Below, piece after piece: positions 35,967 through 44,139 of a stretch of DNA of 64,000 bases. A model generated the notes under the pieces. It ran no database searches, was not told the origin of the DNA, and saw only the letters and a list, made by a program, of their open reading frames with translations. Source of the DNA: PNON01 sp963757065. GTDB lineage: Bacteria > Chloroflexota > Anaerolineae > Anaerolineales > Anaerolineaceae. The stretch spans positions 558,001 to 622,000 of the forward strand of contig CAVWQC010000001.1 of assembly GCA_963757065.1 (NCBI GenBank), given 5' to 3'. Position numbers and translations under genes: made by a program. The first letter of the stretch is position 1. Each line of letters starts with the position of its first letter.

Positions 35967-36777
35967 GACTGTTTTCCTTATCCGATTCCAGCCAGTAGCC
36001 ACCTAAATTTGCCAGCCCGTCCTGCGCACCGGTGCCGAATATATACGCCGACAGGGTGATGATGATGGCGGTCAATTGCTCATCTTCCAGTGGAAGATCG
36101 GGCAGCGCTGCCCGCAGCAGGATGACGATCAGACCTGCCAGACCCGCCCAGAACTTGCGCGAGTGCAACAACCCCTGGATTGCTGATCCAGCGGAAAGGC
36201 TCTGCCCTTCGACAGCGGTGCCCCAGAAGACGCGTGTGGCATTGGTGCTGGCTGCCATCGGGGCGATATCCTTGTCATATTTATCGATGCTCACATCCTG
36301 GGCTTCATCCACCTCCAGCAGCGTGGATGCGGTCGCCCCGACGATGTTGGCCTGCTGTTCGCCAGAGAAGAAATAAATGGTCGCCCGCCCGACCCGGTAG
36401 ATGTAGCCGCTCTCCTTCTCCCACAGCGTCTGCGTCACCAGCCCTTTCTTCAAGACCCGCTCCAGGCGCCGCATGGCGTTCTGGCTCTGCGGTTTCCAGG
36501 TCGGGCTGATCTTCACCATCTCGCAGTCCGAACGGCTCAATAAGGTCAGCAGATAGGCTTCCAGGTGCGCCTGCATTTCGTTCTTGCCGGATTGGCGCGG
36601 GAACATCACCACGAAGCTCAATCCCTTCTGCCGCAGCACCGAGTCGATCACCGCCGCGGCAACTTCCTGCTGGTAGCTGCGCAGGTTCATGCCCGCGCTT
36701 AAGCGCGAGAAAGCGCACGGGTCGGCCAGTGCCAGGCGCAGGTATTCTTCCAGGTCGGTGCGTTCCACCGGGCTCAT
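35959..36777 (-). CDS. terminase large subunit ATPase domain fused to holin-like tail
   Basis: 272 aa. Residues 1 to about 185 are a phage terminase ATPase: FPRQSGKNEMQ (Walker A type), ISPTWKPQSQNAMRRLE, ATASTLLEVDEAQDVS (Walker B) and NATRVFWGTA. The nuclease domain that should follow is absent. Instead LLHSRKFWAGLAGLIVILLR starts a two-helix holin-like protein ending YIFGTGAQDGLANLGG. The frame is continuous. The simplest reading is one deletion from mid-terminase to the start of a holin gene, removing the portal, capsid and tail genes between. The start at 36777 overlaps the preceding stop as ATGA. Confidence 0.8.
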   Translation of the reverse strand: MSPVERTDLEEYLRLALADPCAFSRLSAGMNLRSYQQEVAAAVIDSVLRQKGLSFVVMFPRQSGKNEMQAHLEAYLLTLLSRSDCEMVKISPTWKPQSQNAMRRLERVLKKGLVTQTLWEKESGYIYRVGRATIYFFSGEQQANIVGATASTLLEVDEAQDVSIDKYDKDIAPMAASTNATRVFWGTAVEGQSLSAGSAIQGLLHSRKFWAGLAGLIVILLRAALPDLPLEDEQLTAIIITLSAYIFGTGAQDGLANLGGYWLESDKENSHA

Positions 36778-37067
36778 CGTGCTCCGATCCAAGCGGCGAT
36801 GGCCACCAGTATCAATGACAGCATGCTCTGTCCGACCGCTGCCAGCGATCCCTGCGTGTTCAAGCGGATTACACCATCGGCCACCGTGCGCAGACGCGCC
36901 TCCTGGTCTGCCTGGCTTTTCTCCAGCGCTTCGATGCGCTGCAACAGCAGTTGTGACCGGTGCGATTGGTCATTCTCCAGCCGGGTATAGCGGCTGTCCA
37001 GCAGATCCACCGCCCGCCGCAGCCGTTCCGCGATCAATCCCGCATTCAGGTTCGCAATCTCATCCAT
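36774..37067 (-). CDS. small coiled-coil membrane protein of the prophage
   Basis: About 97 aa from the ATG at 37067. Residues 15-70 are predicted coiled coil (AVDLLDSRYTRLENDQSHRS, IEALEKSQADQEARLR) and the last 20 are one transmembrane helix (SMLSLILVAIAAWIGAR). The layout is like XhlA-type hemolysin/holin accessory proteins; this is inference. ATGA coupling with the terminase gene. Confidence 0.6.
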   Translation of the reverse strand: MDEIANLNAGLIAERLRRAVDLLDSRYTRLENDQSHRSQLLLQRIEALEKSQADQEARLRTVADGVIRLNTQGSLAAVGQSMLSLILVAIAAWIGAR

Positions 37068-37083
37068 CGAACTTTCCCTCTCC

Positions 37084-37494
37084 TCAAATACCTGCTCGTA
37101 AATCATCCACCCGTTTATATGGCCTGAGCGTTTCTTCAATGATCTTTTCCAGTGCACTCAACAGGGTGTCAGCGGCATTTTCGCTCTTTTCCAGCAGTTT
37201 CTGGGTGCGCAGGAGGGAAGACAACCGCATGGTGGTGAGGGCGATGAAGTTGTAGAATTCCAGGATCTCGTCCGGGCTCTTACCTTCCTCCGCCATATCC
37301 ACCACCCGCCGGGTGATGATGCGCAGCATGTCGATCTCGTCATGCAGGGCTTCGGGCGGTGACTTGACCAGGTCGTCCAGTTCGCCGTTGCGGAAGCACC
37401 TTGAATAGAAGCCGTGCTTGAAGGCGTTGAAGTTGCCTTCCGGCGCCCCGCGCCTGCGGACCTGTGTGTTTTCTGTGTTGCCCGAATCGCTCAT
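37084..37494 (-). CDS. terminase small subunit-like protein
   Basis: 136 aa from the ATG at 37494, with GAGGTGAA upstream. The N-terminus has RRRGAPEGNFNAFKHGFYS, a motif common at the start of small-terminase-like phage genes. The rest is helical and ends KRVDDLRAGI. First gene after the regulated promoter at 37.6 kb and two genes upstream of the terminase ATPase. Confidence 0.7.
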   Translation of the reverse strand: MSDSGNTENTQVRRRGAPEGNFNAFKHGFYSRCFRNGELDDLVKSPPEALHDEIDMLRIITRRVVDMAEEGKSPDEILEFYNFIALTTMRLSSLLRTQKLLEKSENAADTLLSALEKIIEETLRPYKRVDDLRAGI

Positions 37495-37563
37495 TTCACC
37501 TCGCCTGGAGTGTTCCTCATGGCCTCCCGCCTTGCTCAAGGGCAGGAGGTTGAGGGAAGGAGA

Positions 37564-37634
37564 ATATAGAACTTTTGTTCTATATCTAGTATAAAGGGAA
37601 ATGCCGCGCTGTCAACCTGTCATTAATGACAGGT
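37564..37634 (-). promoter_or_regulatory. prophage promoter with two operator-like palindromes
   Basis: Minus strand: TTGACA (37610-37615), a 16-base spacer and TATACT (37588-37593). Just downstream of the -10 is a perfect dyad with nine-base arms (ATATAGAAC and GTTCTATAT around four bases, 37564-37585) whose core GAAC-N4-GTTC fits the Gram-positive type LexA box. Abutting the -35 on the other side is a perfect 20-base palindrome, 37615-37634, with half-site ACCTGTCATT. Confidence 0.75.
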
Positions 37635-37638
37635 AGGC

Positions 37639-37667
37639 AAAAAGAAACCCCCTCCTGAAGGAGAGGG
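37639..37667 (-). terminator. terminator between orphan island and prophage
   Basis: On the minus strand CCCTCTCCT-TC-AGGAGGGGG is followed by TTTCTTTTT. It would stop transcripts from the orphan island before the prophage promoter. Confidence 0.7.
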
Positions 37668-37788
37668 TGATGGAGACCTAATGGATTATTCAAATGGTTG
37701 GCGAAGATACCAACGCTGACAATAAATGCACACTCATTGAATCGAAGGATCTTAGGTTGGAATTCGAAAATTATTACTGTAATAACTA

Positions 37789-38409
37789 TTAATCAATATG
37801 CTTTGGATTACGAAATTTATTAAATCTAATGTGTAAGAATTTTATTCTCTCTGAGTAGAGTTTTAATTTTATTTTTGAACTATTATTTAAAACCACAATT
37901 AGAATCATAAAAATAAGAACCCCGATATTCGAGAGTAGGAGACTATATCCAATTGGATAAATAAAGTTTTTATCAGAAACCCAATTAATTATTTGCCCAC
38001 CCAATACCCCAAACATTATCGATAACCCGTTACCAGCAAGGAATATTTGATATCTTGCCCTACCTTTATATTTTTCTACATCAACATCTTTCGATTGTGT
38101 ATTATTCCCCTCATTAATATTAATACCGTCCCATTTTGACCAATGGGATATAACCCTTATACCTATCCATACAGCGATAAATTCCTTGGAGCAAAAAACA
38201 ATAGAGGTAGTATAAATTATCCTGTCAATACATCCAGACAAAATCGTTGCATAATTGAATTTTTTCCTTATCTCGCCCTCTTTATGAGTTTCAAATACTT
38301 TCCATGCCACATCTACAATGAAGTAAATTATTAATCCGCCAACAAAAACTGAATAAAAATAGCCCCAAATAACCCCGCATACATTTATGATTTCATTTGA
38401 AGTATTCAT
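37789..38409 (-). CDS. AT-rich multi-pass membrane protein, unknown
   Basis: 206 aa from the ATG at 38409 (GAGGAACG upstream). About four transmembrane helices with a long hydrophilic loop (INEGNNTQSKDVDVEKYKGR). I do not recognise a family. Clearly more AT-rich than the chromosome around it, suggesting transfer. Its start overlaps the stop of a GC-rich coding remnant (see repeat at 38451). Confidence 0.7.
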   Translation of the reverse strand: MNTSNEIINVCGVIWGYFYSVFVGGLIIYFIVDVAWKVFETHKEGEIRKKFNYATILSGCIDRIIYTTSIVFCSKEFIAVWIGIRVISHWSKWDGININEGNNTQSKDVDVEKYKGRARYQIFLAGNGLSIMFGVLGGQIINWVSDKNFIYPIGYSLLLSNIGVLIFMILIVVLNNSSKIKLKLYSERIKFLHIRFNKFRNPKHID

Positions 38410-38450
38410 CGTTCCTCTAAAATTAATATCTCGCTCCATCCTCCCTCATC

Positions 38451-38480
38451 CTTGACCCACCCCACCTTTTTGTGTGGATC
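38451..38480 (-). repeat. GC-rich coding remnant, copy A (DPHKKVGWVK)
   Basis: Minus-strand translation of the area reads FVPARWQEDPHKKVGWVKDE then GGWSEILILEER and a stop that overlaps the next ATG. No start of its own; it begins just after the MltR-like stop. Matches copies at 40191 and 42767. Confidence 0.65.
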
Positions 38481-38505
38481 TTCCTGCCAGCGCGCCGGTA
38501 CAAAA

Positions 38506-39021
38506 TTAATTCGTAATTCGGTGTACCTTTTGAGCTTCGAGTATACATATACCTAATTGCATGAGAAGCAATGATGCTGCTATTATATACTTTCTCTTAT
38601 GGTCTTGATTTTCCATAATTGGGAATCCTTCAAGCATTTTTGGGGATTGAAGCATGTTACATAATTTTATAATTTCTCCATTATCAAATGAAAATCCGTG
38701 TAATTCATGGGCAAATTTATTTCGAATTGTCTTTATATATTTCAAATCTTGATATTGTTCCTTATTGATTAATCCCAAAAGATAAGCAGTCGTTATCCTC
38801 GCGCCAAAGCTTGATAAAGGTCTATCAGCTTTTTTCTCCGATCCCAATAATTCATCAATTACAGCCTTATTATCAACCAACTGAGTAGCAATCAAATCTC
38901 TTAATAATGTGTCAAGAAAAGCACAAGATAAAATTACAGCAGCTCTGGGAGATTCATTATTGAACTCATCAAAAAATACTTCCCACTTATATTCATTCAA
39001 ATCACTGCGATTAGTTGTCAT
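38506..39021 (-). CDS. MltR family protein
   Basis: About 171 aa. Contains the MltR-type pattern SPRAAVILSCAFLDTLLRDL, then DRPLSSFGARITTAYLLGLI and IRNKFAHELHGF. MltR is a mannitol-operon repressor in enterics, but most homologues sit in unrelated contexts, and no mannitol genes are nearby. AT-rich. I chose the second ATG (39021) for its spacing to GGAGGG. Confidence 0.82.
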   Translation of the reverse strand: MTTNRSDLNEYKWEVFFDEFNNESPRAAVILSCAFLDTLLRDLIATQLVDNKAVIDELLGSEKKADRPLSSFGARITTAYLLGLINKEQYQDLKYIKTIRNKFAHELHGFSFDNGEIIKLCNMLQSPKMLEGFPIMENQDHKRKYIIAASLLLMQLGICILEAQKVHRITN

Positions 39022-39057
39022 GACCATTCCCTCCTAAAATTCCATTTCGATCTGCCC

Positions 39058-39102
39058 ACCTGCATCCTTCATTCGCCCCGCCTTCATTTGGGATAAACCA
39101 GA
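39058..39102 (-). repeat. GC-rich coding remnant, copy D (divergent)
   Basis: Minus strand reads LSQMKAGRMKDAGGQIEMEF and stop, directly before the MltR-like gene's RBS. Weaker likeness to the DPHKKxGWVKDxGG scraps (shared K-x-G-x-x-K-D-x-G-G). Confidence 0.4.
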
Positions 39103-39185
39103 CAGCGCATATATATTCTTTTTGATTAGCAACCCCGTTGCACTACTGCACGAGTGTCAAAATAATTAATAGCTCAATTCATATT

Positions 39186-40148
39186 TTATACTTTAAATCT
39201 CAAAGCTTTTTGTGGAACTGATGAATAGTGATAAATTCTATCCCGTTGATAACTCGTTGACTTCACAACATTTGGAAAACAATCATAGAACTCATGTTTT
39301 GTCATGATAAAGATCCCTGCTTTGGAATTTATTTGAAATTTGTCATCCATCGCAAGGGGTTCTATCTTATCTGCAAGGAAACATAAACGCGAATGGGAAT
39401 ACACACATTTTATACCAGTGGGGTTATTTACTATATCAATAATAGATTGAGGTCGGATTGGAATCTGGTTATTGACAATCACTGGAATTTCAACAAAATA
39501 ATTGTTCTGGTCATTTGTTGGTATTGAATTATCTTCTCCAATGAGTAACATAAATTCATCCCATATATCTTTATACTTTATCGCATACTGATCACGGAAG
39601 TAGCATATAACTTTGGGATCCTCCCCATATTTATTGCTTCTGGGTTCACCTGTTTTTGGAAAATAAAAATAATTACACGGATGGATATTACGTAACATTC
39701 GTTTGGTCAACTCGGTTCTTCCCCATGAATTGTAATTTGTTCTTCCATCCTTAGCATTAAATATATGTGCCACATACCACCCGGCTTTATTTATATGATG
39801 AGAAAGTCCAATATTGAACATCTTCGTTGGAACTTGAGAAATAAATTCTGCAAAGGATTGAATTTCATTCATTTTTCTGCTGAATAATTGATAATGTATC
39901 CACCAAGCTGGTGCATTATCAGTTGGATTTATCTGATTACCTTGCTGATTTCTAAATACTGTTTCTCTATCCAGTCCTGCTACTGTTCTAATCAAAAAAA
40001 CCATGTCATTAGATATTAAATAATTAACCAGCTTATGATGAAATTTATATACCTCGTCTACATCAAGTAGGACATTGCTGGTGAATCTATCATAAAGATC
40101 TTTTAGGGAACCCTTAAAAATAGTCGGAGCGTTTGGGATTACCTGCAT
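39186..40148 (-). CDS. unknown protein of the orphan island
   Basis: 320 aa, intact, AT-rich, GAGG upstream. No family recognised. The middle holds LSHHINKAGWYVAHIFNAKD followed by RMLRNIHPCNYFYFPKTGEP, a spacing of His and Asn residues reminiscent of HNH-like nucleases, but I would not assign it. The C-terminal half is beta-rich and ends KALRFKV. Soluble. Confidence 0.7.
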   Translation of the reverse strand: MQVIPNAPTIFKGSLKDLYDRFTSNVLLDVDEVYKFHHKLVNYLISNDMVFLIRTVAGLDRETVFRNQQGNQINPTDNAPAWWIHYQLFSRKMNEIQSFAEFISQVPTKMFNIGLSHHINKAGWYVAHIFNAKDGRTNYNSWGRTELTKRMLRNIHPCNYFYFPKTGEPRSNKYGEDPKVICYFRDQYAIKYKDIWDEFMLLIGEDNSIPTNDQNNYFVEIPVIVNNQIPIRPQSIIDIVNNPTGIKCVYSHSRLCFLADKIEPLAMDDKFQINSKAGIFIMTKHEFYDCFPNVVKSTSYQRDRIYHYSSVPQKALRFKV

Positions 40149-40190
40149 ATCGTTATCCTCGAATTCCCATAGTTATCAAGTTTACTAGTT

Positions 40191-40220
40191 CTTCACCCAC
40201 CCCGCTTTTTTGTGTGGGTC
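40191..40220 (-). repeat. GC-rich coding remnant, copy B (DPHKKAGWVK)
   Basis: Minus strand reads FRGWLSTKADPHKKAGWVKN and stop, starting directly after the 105-aa gene's stop and ending 45 bases before the 320-aa gene. At DNA level about 26 of 30 bases match copy A. Confidence 0.65.
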
Positions 40221-40255
40221 AGCTTTGGTTGATAACCATCCTCTGAATTTACAGG

Positions 40256-40573
40256 TTATAAGTCTTCAAATTTGTCTTTATTGATAAGATACTCAAGATC
40301 ATCAAATGCCGCTGATAACGCCATATATTCATCAACCCACCCGTTGGACAGAGAAATTTCCTGAATTGGTCCTGTCGGTCCAAACATAATTTTGGCAATA
40401 TCAGGAAGGTTGCTATGATCTGGATCGATGAGGTGGGAGATTATTTTATTAATTTCTAACACCATTCCATTAGGTTTTTCGCCCGCCCAACCCTCCTCCT
40501 TTGACCTAAGTAACAACTCTTTTGTTGTTGCTAATACTGACAATAATTTTAGCTTTGGTTTCCAATTATCCAT
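40256..40573 (-). CDS. small unknown protein of the orphan island
   Basis: 105 aa, mostly helical: MDNWKPKLKLLSVLATTKEL and VDEYMALSAAFDDLEYLINK. No recognised family. AT-rich. The size and acidic helical character are like immunity proteins, but no toxin is attached. Confidence 0.6.
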   Translation of the reverse strand: MDNWKPKLKLLSVLATTKELLLRSKEEGWAGEKPNGMVLEINKIISHLIDPDHSNLPDIAKIMFGPTGPIQEISLSNGWVDEYMALSAAFDDLEYLINKDKFEDL

Positions 40574-40633
40574 ATTTCATTCTCTATTCGTGCTTATGTT
40601 GCGAAGCATCCCCACACCCGCCCGTGTTAAAAA

Positions 40634-40673
40634 GAAACCGAGCAGTAACGCCGCTGCCTGGTCCAAGATGCCG
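40634..40673 (-). repeat. duplicated 3' end of the EVE-like gene
   Basis: 37 of 40 bases match 41605-41644, the coding 3' end of the 140-aa gene. The minus strand here reads AGILDQAAALLLGFF against GISDQAAAFLRGFV. A truncated paralogue or recombination scar. Confidence 0.7.
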
Positions 40674-40682
40674 GCGGGGCTT

Positions 40683-41456
40683 CTATATTTTCTTTCCAAT
40701 ATAAAATACATACCCATAATATTCTTTATACTTATTATAAAGTTCAGCTCCATGTTTTTCGTATTTTACGAATTCTTCGGCAGATTTATTACCTTTGTAT
40801 TTATCCAAAAATATTTTTTGTGCTGTTATTTCCGGAACAAAGAAATTATCAATCCAGCAAGTTTCAGGCAATATGAATGATGCCATAACAACATAGCCTG
40901 CTTTTTGCATTTGAGCAATTTTATTTGGAATGGTGTCTATTTCAGGATATGCTTCATTCCAAAAATCAAATATTTCTTTTGGCCGTTCTTCTGTAAACCA
41001 TGATGCTTCAGTAACAGCAACATAGCCGCCTTTTTTCAAAAACTTATTCCAATAATTCATGCCTTTTTCAAAACCGATATTATATATTGCTCCTTCACAC
41101 CAAATAAGGTCTAATTCATTTAATTGAAAATCAAGTTTATCCATTGAACCAATAACGCCTTTAACTCTGCTTTGAAGATTCAATTTTTGCGCATTGTCAT
41201 TTAGTTTGTCGATAAAACCAGGGAATAAATCAATGGCTGTAATATTCCCTGGAGTGTTTTGAGCCAAAACTATAGTTTGACCTCCAGTACCACAACCAAG
41301 ATCAACAATTTTTGATTTTTCGTGTATATTATCAATAAAGCTCAATGCTTTTATTGTTGCTTCCCGGCTTCCCGGGCCTTGACGATCCATACTGGAAAAA
41401 TATTCGCAAATTAATGCAACATCAAAATCGTGAATATTATGCTCTTCATCGCTCAT
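40683..41456 (-). CDS. class I SAM-dependent methyltransferase
   Basis: 257 aa. SAM-binding VDLGCGTGGQTIVLA near residue 55, acidic ITAIDLFPGFIDKL, and post-motif LDLIWCEGAIYNIGF. The C-terminal lid has YNKYKEYYGYVFYIGKKI. Similar in build to UbiE/Methyltransf_25 proteins; substrate unknown. AT-rich, GGAGG before the ATG. Confidence 0.9.
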   Translation of the reverse strand: MSDEEHNIHDFDVALICEYFSSMDRQGPGSREATIKALSFIDNIHEKSKIVDLGCGTGGQTIVLAQNTPGNITAIDLFPGFIDKLNDNAQKLNLQSRVKGVIGSMDKLDFQLNELDLIWCEGAIYNIGFEKGMNYWNKFLKKGGYVAVTEASWFTEERPKEIFDFWNEAYPEIDTIPNKIAQMQKAGYVVMASFILPETCWIDNFFVPEITAQKIFLDKYKGNKSAEEFVKYEKHGAELYNKYKEYYGYVFYIGKKI

Positions 41457-41556
41457 TTTGTGTTCCTCCAGGAACCTCTGTTCGCGTCTATGTTGTTCGT
41501 TCGCGCCGGTGGTCTTCGAAGATCCTCGAAGTGAAACGGAGAGGATACCGTGCGCG

Positions 41557-41590
41557 CGTCTTTGACCGTAAGGTCTCCAAACTTCCTTCC
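41557..41590 (-). repeat. recurring spacer segment (also at 42715-42749)
   Basis: CGTCTTTGACCG followed by a GTCTC block occurs here and at 42715. On the minus strand both read ETLRSKT in one frame. Probably remnants of a common gene. Confidence 0.5.
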
Positions 41591-41598
41591 TGCCCGAA

Positions 41599-42018
41599 TT
41601 AAACGAAACCGCGCAGAAACGCCGCTGCCTGGTCCGAGATGCCGACGATCTTATTCGTTGCCTGGCGGTAGAACTTGAAGTTGAGCTCCGTCTCCGGCCG
41701 ATTGTCGCTCCAGTTAGAAAAAGGTTTGAGCTCGCTCCGTCCCAGGCGCTGCTTAACGAGAGCCGTGCGCCTGACGGTAATGCTCACCCGCGGCGTCTGC
41801 CGTTCCACCCCGCTCACCTTTGCAACAGCCTCAACCGAGGTGACAACACCGCTTGCTATCAGCCCGGTCCCGCCCTGGTTTTCACTCGCAAAAATGAAGA
41901 TCGTATCGCCGTTGGCAATGTTCCGTCCGCCATACATCGTCTTCTGCGCAGTGAACTCGAACTCCTCTGCCATGGGATCACTGATCTCTGTTTTGATCGC
42001 GTATATCGAAAACCTCAT
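41599..42018 (-). CDS. EVE/PUA-like protein, unknown
   Basis: About 139 aa from the ATG at 42018 (TTG at 42027 also open). Beta-rich: RFSIYAIKTEISDPMAEEFE, then NIANGDTIFIFASENQGGTG with GLIASGVVTSV, a layout like EVE/PUA-type small domains that bind modified bases or RNA. That assignment is inference. Less AT-rich than the other island genes. Confidence 0.6.
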   Translation of the reverse strand: MRFSIYAIKTEISDPMAEEFEFTAQKTMYGGRNIANGDTIFIFASENQGGTGLIASGVVTSVEAVAKVSGVERQTPRVSITVRRTALVKQRLGRSELKPFSNWSDNRPETELNFKFYRQATNKIVGISDQAAAFLRGFV

Positions 42019-42136
42019 TTTGTTCAATTCTCTGTTCGTGCCGGTAATTGCGGAGCGGTTCAGCTTTTTCAGGACTCGCTGGTTAAATTAGGAGCCTTAG
42101 CTAAACTTGTTGTTTTTATGGTTGTTAGCTTGATAT

Positions 42137-42502
42137 CTATTCGTTGAGCCATGCGATTGCAGCATTTTCGTCGTGAAATACTCGCACGTTGTACCCTGCA
42201 TTCTGTGCTAAAGTCTCTATAAAATCGTGAGATGTATCAGCAGGACTTGCTAAAATGGCAGAATGGACATCTCTTTGAAATCCAAGGTCACTCATGTCTT
42301 TGTACGCATATTTATAGTTTTGAAAGGCACTCGATCTGTTTGGTGCCTCACGCATGTCATTAAGAAACCGTTTGATATTTTTGGCGCGACTTAATCTGTC
42401 TATCTCTTTCGAGAACTCTTTCGCAATCTCAGTAGTCATTGCGCCTGTCACCTTACAGATTATATAATTCCCGTTTTCTGAAATAGTTATGGAGTATGTC
42501 AT
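42137..42502 (-). CDS. STAS/SpoIIAA-like small protein
   Basis: About 121 aa from the ATG at 42502 (AAAGGAACAGGC upstream). Pattern YSITISENGNYIICKVTGAM, then RLSRAKNIKRFLNDMREAPN and FHDENAAIAWLNE fits the SpoIIAA-like/STAS-type superfamily seen in small bacterial regulators. Role unknown. Confidence 0.65.
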   Translation of the reverse strand: MTYSITISENGNYIICKVTGAMTTEIAKEFSKEIDRLSRAKNIKRFLNDMREAPNRSSAFQNYKYAYKDMSDLGFQRDVHSAILASPADTSHDFIETLAQNAGYNVRVFHDENAAIAWLNE

Positions 42503-43057
42503 GCCTGTTCCTTTCACTCGATAATATCAATTTCGGAAATAGCGTAAGGAATAAGTGTTTGATCTACTGGAAGATATACCACAAGTAATCAGTAAATCAA
42601 GACATATATTTGTATTATACAGAATCAATCAATAATTTGCACTAGGCTATGCTTCCGTGAATCCAGGGTAAAGGGCCGGATCCTAAGTATGCGCAGGAGT
42701 ATGCGGAGTGCAAACGTCTTTGACCGCAATGTCTCTTCCACACCTTCCCGATCTGCTCACGCACTGCCTTGACCCGCCACTCTTTTTTGTGCGGCTCACA
42801 CAATATAGAAGCGCGTTCAGCAGGTTTCTTGTTAAGTTATATTGATTAATTATATATACATTTCCCGCACCATATTACGGTCCATGTAGTATCGAGTCGG
42901 CAGTTTTTATTATGACCGGAATCTTGGTTTGATTTATATTCGAACAAAACTATACTTAATGAAGCTTCAAAACAATCTCTCTCAATTTGTACACAATGAT
43001 GATGGAATACTGCCACAGTACTATTTTCAAGTCCATCGATAAGCAAGGAAATGAGAA
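42503..43057. other. gene-free stretch with island repeats
   Basis: No convincing gene. Contains the recurring spacer (42715-42749) and remnant copy C (42767-42797). A weak minus frame at 42846-43046 lacks an RBS and family likeness. Confidence 0.5.
42767..42797 (-). repeat. GC-rich coding remnant, copy C (EPHKKEWRVK)
   Basis: Minus strand reads EPHKKEWRVKAVREQIGKVW, related to copies A and B. Lies 265 bases upstream of the STAS-like gene. Confidence 0.55.
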
Positions 43058-44047
43058 ATGAAGAAACTTGTCACGGGTGCAACAGGATTTATTGGCTCAG
43101 CGATCGCGAGAGAACTATTAAAAGATGGAGAAGAAGTAAAAGTCCTGGTTAGAAAGACCAGCGATACCCGCAATATTGATAAACTTGATGTCGAAAAAGT
43201 TTATGGGGATATTCGTGATGGCGAATCCATGAAAGCTGCTCTGAAAGGCTGTGACACTCTCTATTTTACCGCAGCCTATTTTGTCCACTGGACACCTGAT
43301 CCCAAACTTTTATATGAGGTCAACGTCGGTGGTACCAAAGCCACTTTGAAAGCCGCACTTGAAGCTGGAATAGAAAAAATTGTTTACACCAGTACCAATA
43401 ATGCTATTGCTGCAAGTGGACCAACTCCGGCGAATGAAGAAAAAGCCTTTAACTATTGGGAATCCGGTGATCACTATTCCATGTCTAAATATATCGCTGA
43501 GAATGAGGCAAGGATCTTTGTCACCCGCGGTTTGCCGTTGGTAATGGTCAATCCCACCCTTGTCATCGGCATCAACGATATCAAACCTACACCGTCAGGT
43601 CAAATGATCATCGACACCGCCTCACAAAAGATGCCTGGATATATTGATGGGGGTATCAATATTATCGACGTTGAAGATGTCGCTCGCGGTCATATCCTGG
43701 CTGCAAAAAAAGGCAGAGTTGGTGAACGGTATCTTTTCGGAAATCGAAATATAACCGTTCATGATTATTTGCAACTGGTTGCAGAAATCGCGGGAGTAAA
43801 GCCTCCATCTTTGAAATTACCCTTTTCCATTGCTTTAGCCATGGGCTACATTTTCGAGTTGGGTGCATCGATCACCAAAAAGCCCCCAATGGTCACAGCG
43901 AGTGAAGTTCGCATCGCCAAAATGACAGAGTGGTACGATTGCTCCAAAGCTGTGAATGAACTTGGCCTGCCCCAGACCCCAATTGAAGTGACCATTCGTA
44001 AGGCATTGAACTGGTTTGAAGAAAACGGCTATCTTCAAAAAAGATAA
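43058..44047 (+). CDS. NAD-dependent epimerase/dehydratase (HpnA/DFR-like)
   Basis: 329 aa extended SDR. Rossmann GATGFIGSAIARELL at the N-terminus, DIRDGESMKAALKGCDTLYF, catalytic-type YSMSKY near residue 145 and NPTLVIGINDIKPTPSGQ, close to dihydroflavonol-4-reductase and hopanoid-associated HpnA proteins. AAGGAAATGAGAA precedes the ATG. Substrate not determinable; no hopanoid genes adjacent. Confidence 0.9.
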   Translation: MKKLVTGATGFIGSAIARELLKDGEEVKVLVRKTSDTRNIDKLDVEKVYGDIRDGESMKAALKGCDTLYFTAAYFVHWTPDPKLLYEVNVGGTKATLKAALEAGIEKIVYTSTNNAIAASGPTPANEEKAFNYWESGDHYSMSKYIAENEARIFVTRGLPLVMVNPTLVIGINDIKPTPSGQMIIDTASQKMPGYIDGGINIIDVEDVARGHILAAKKGRVGERYLFGNRNITVHDYLQLVAEIAGVKPPSLKLPFSIALAMGYIFELGASITKKPPMVTASEVRIAKMTEWYDCSKAVNELGLPQTPIEVTIRKALNWFEENGYLQKR

Positions 44048-44139
44048 GCAATACACAGTACGCGCCTGTCCTCTGTTCCTCTCACACATCTCCTTATACG
44101 TAGATCATCCAATTGTAGGGGTGAGCCGATTACATCCTA

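Noticed and set aside
37600..42800. Integron cassette array
   Set aside because: One-way orphan genes with spacers suggested cassettes, but I could not find paired attC core sites (RYYYAAC and GTRRRY types) in the spacers and there is no integrase in the window.
42846..43046. 66-aa minus-strand ORF upstream of the epimerase
   Set aside because: No RBS, no family likeness and overlapping the likely epimerase promoter region.
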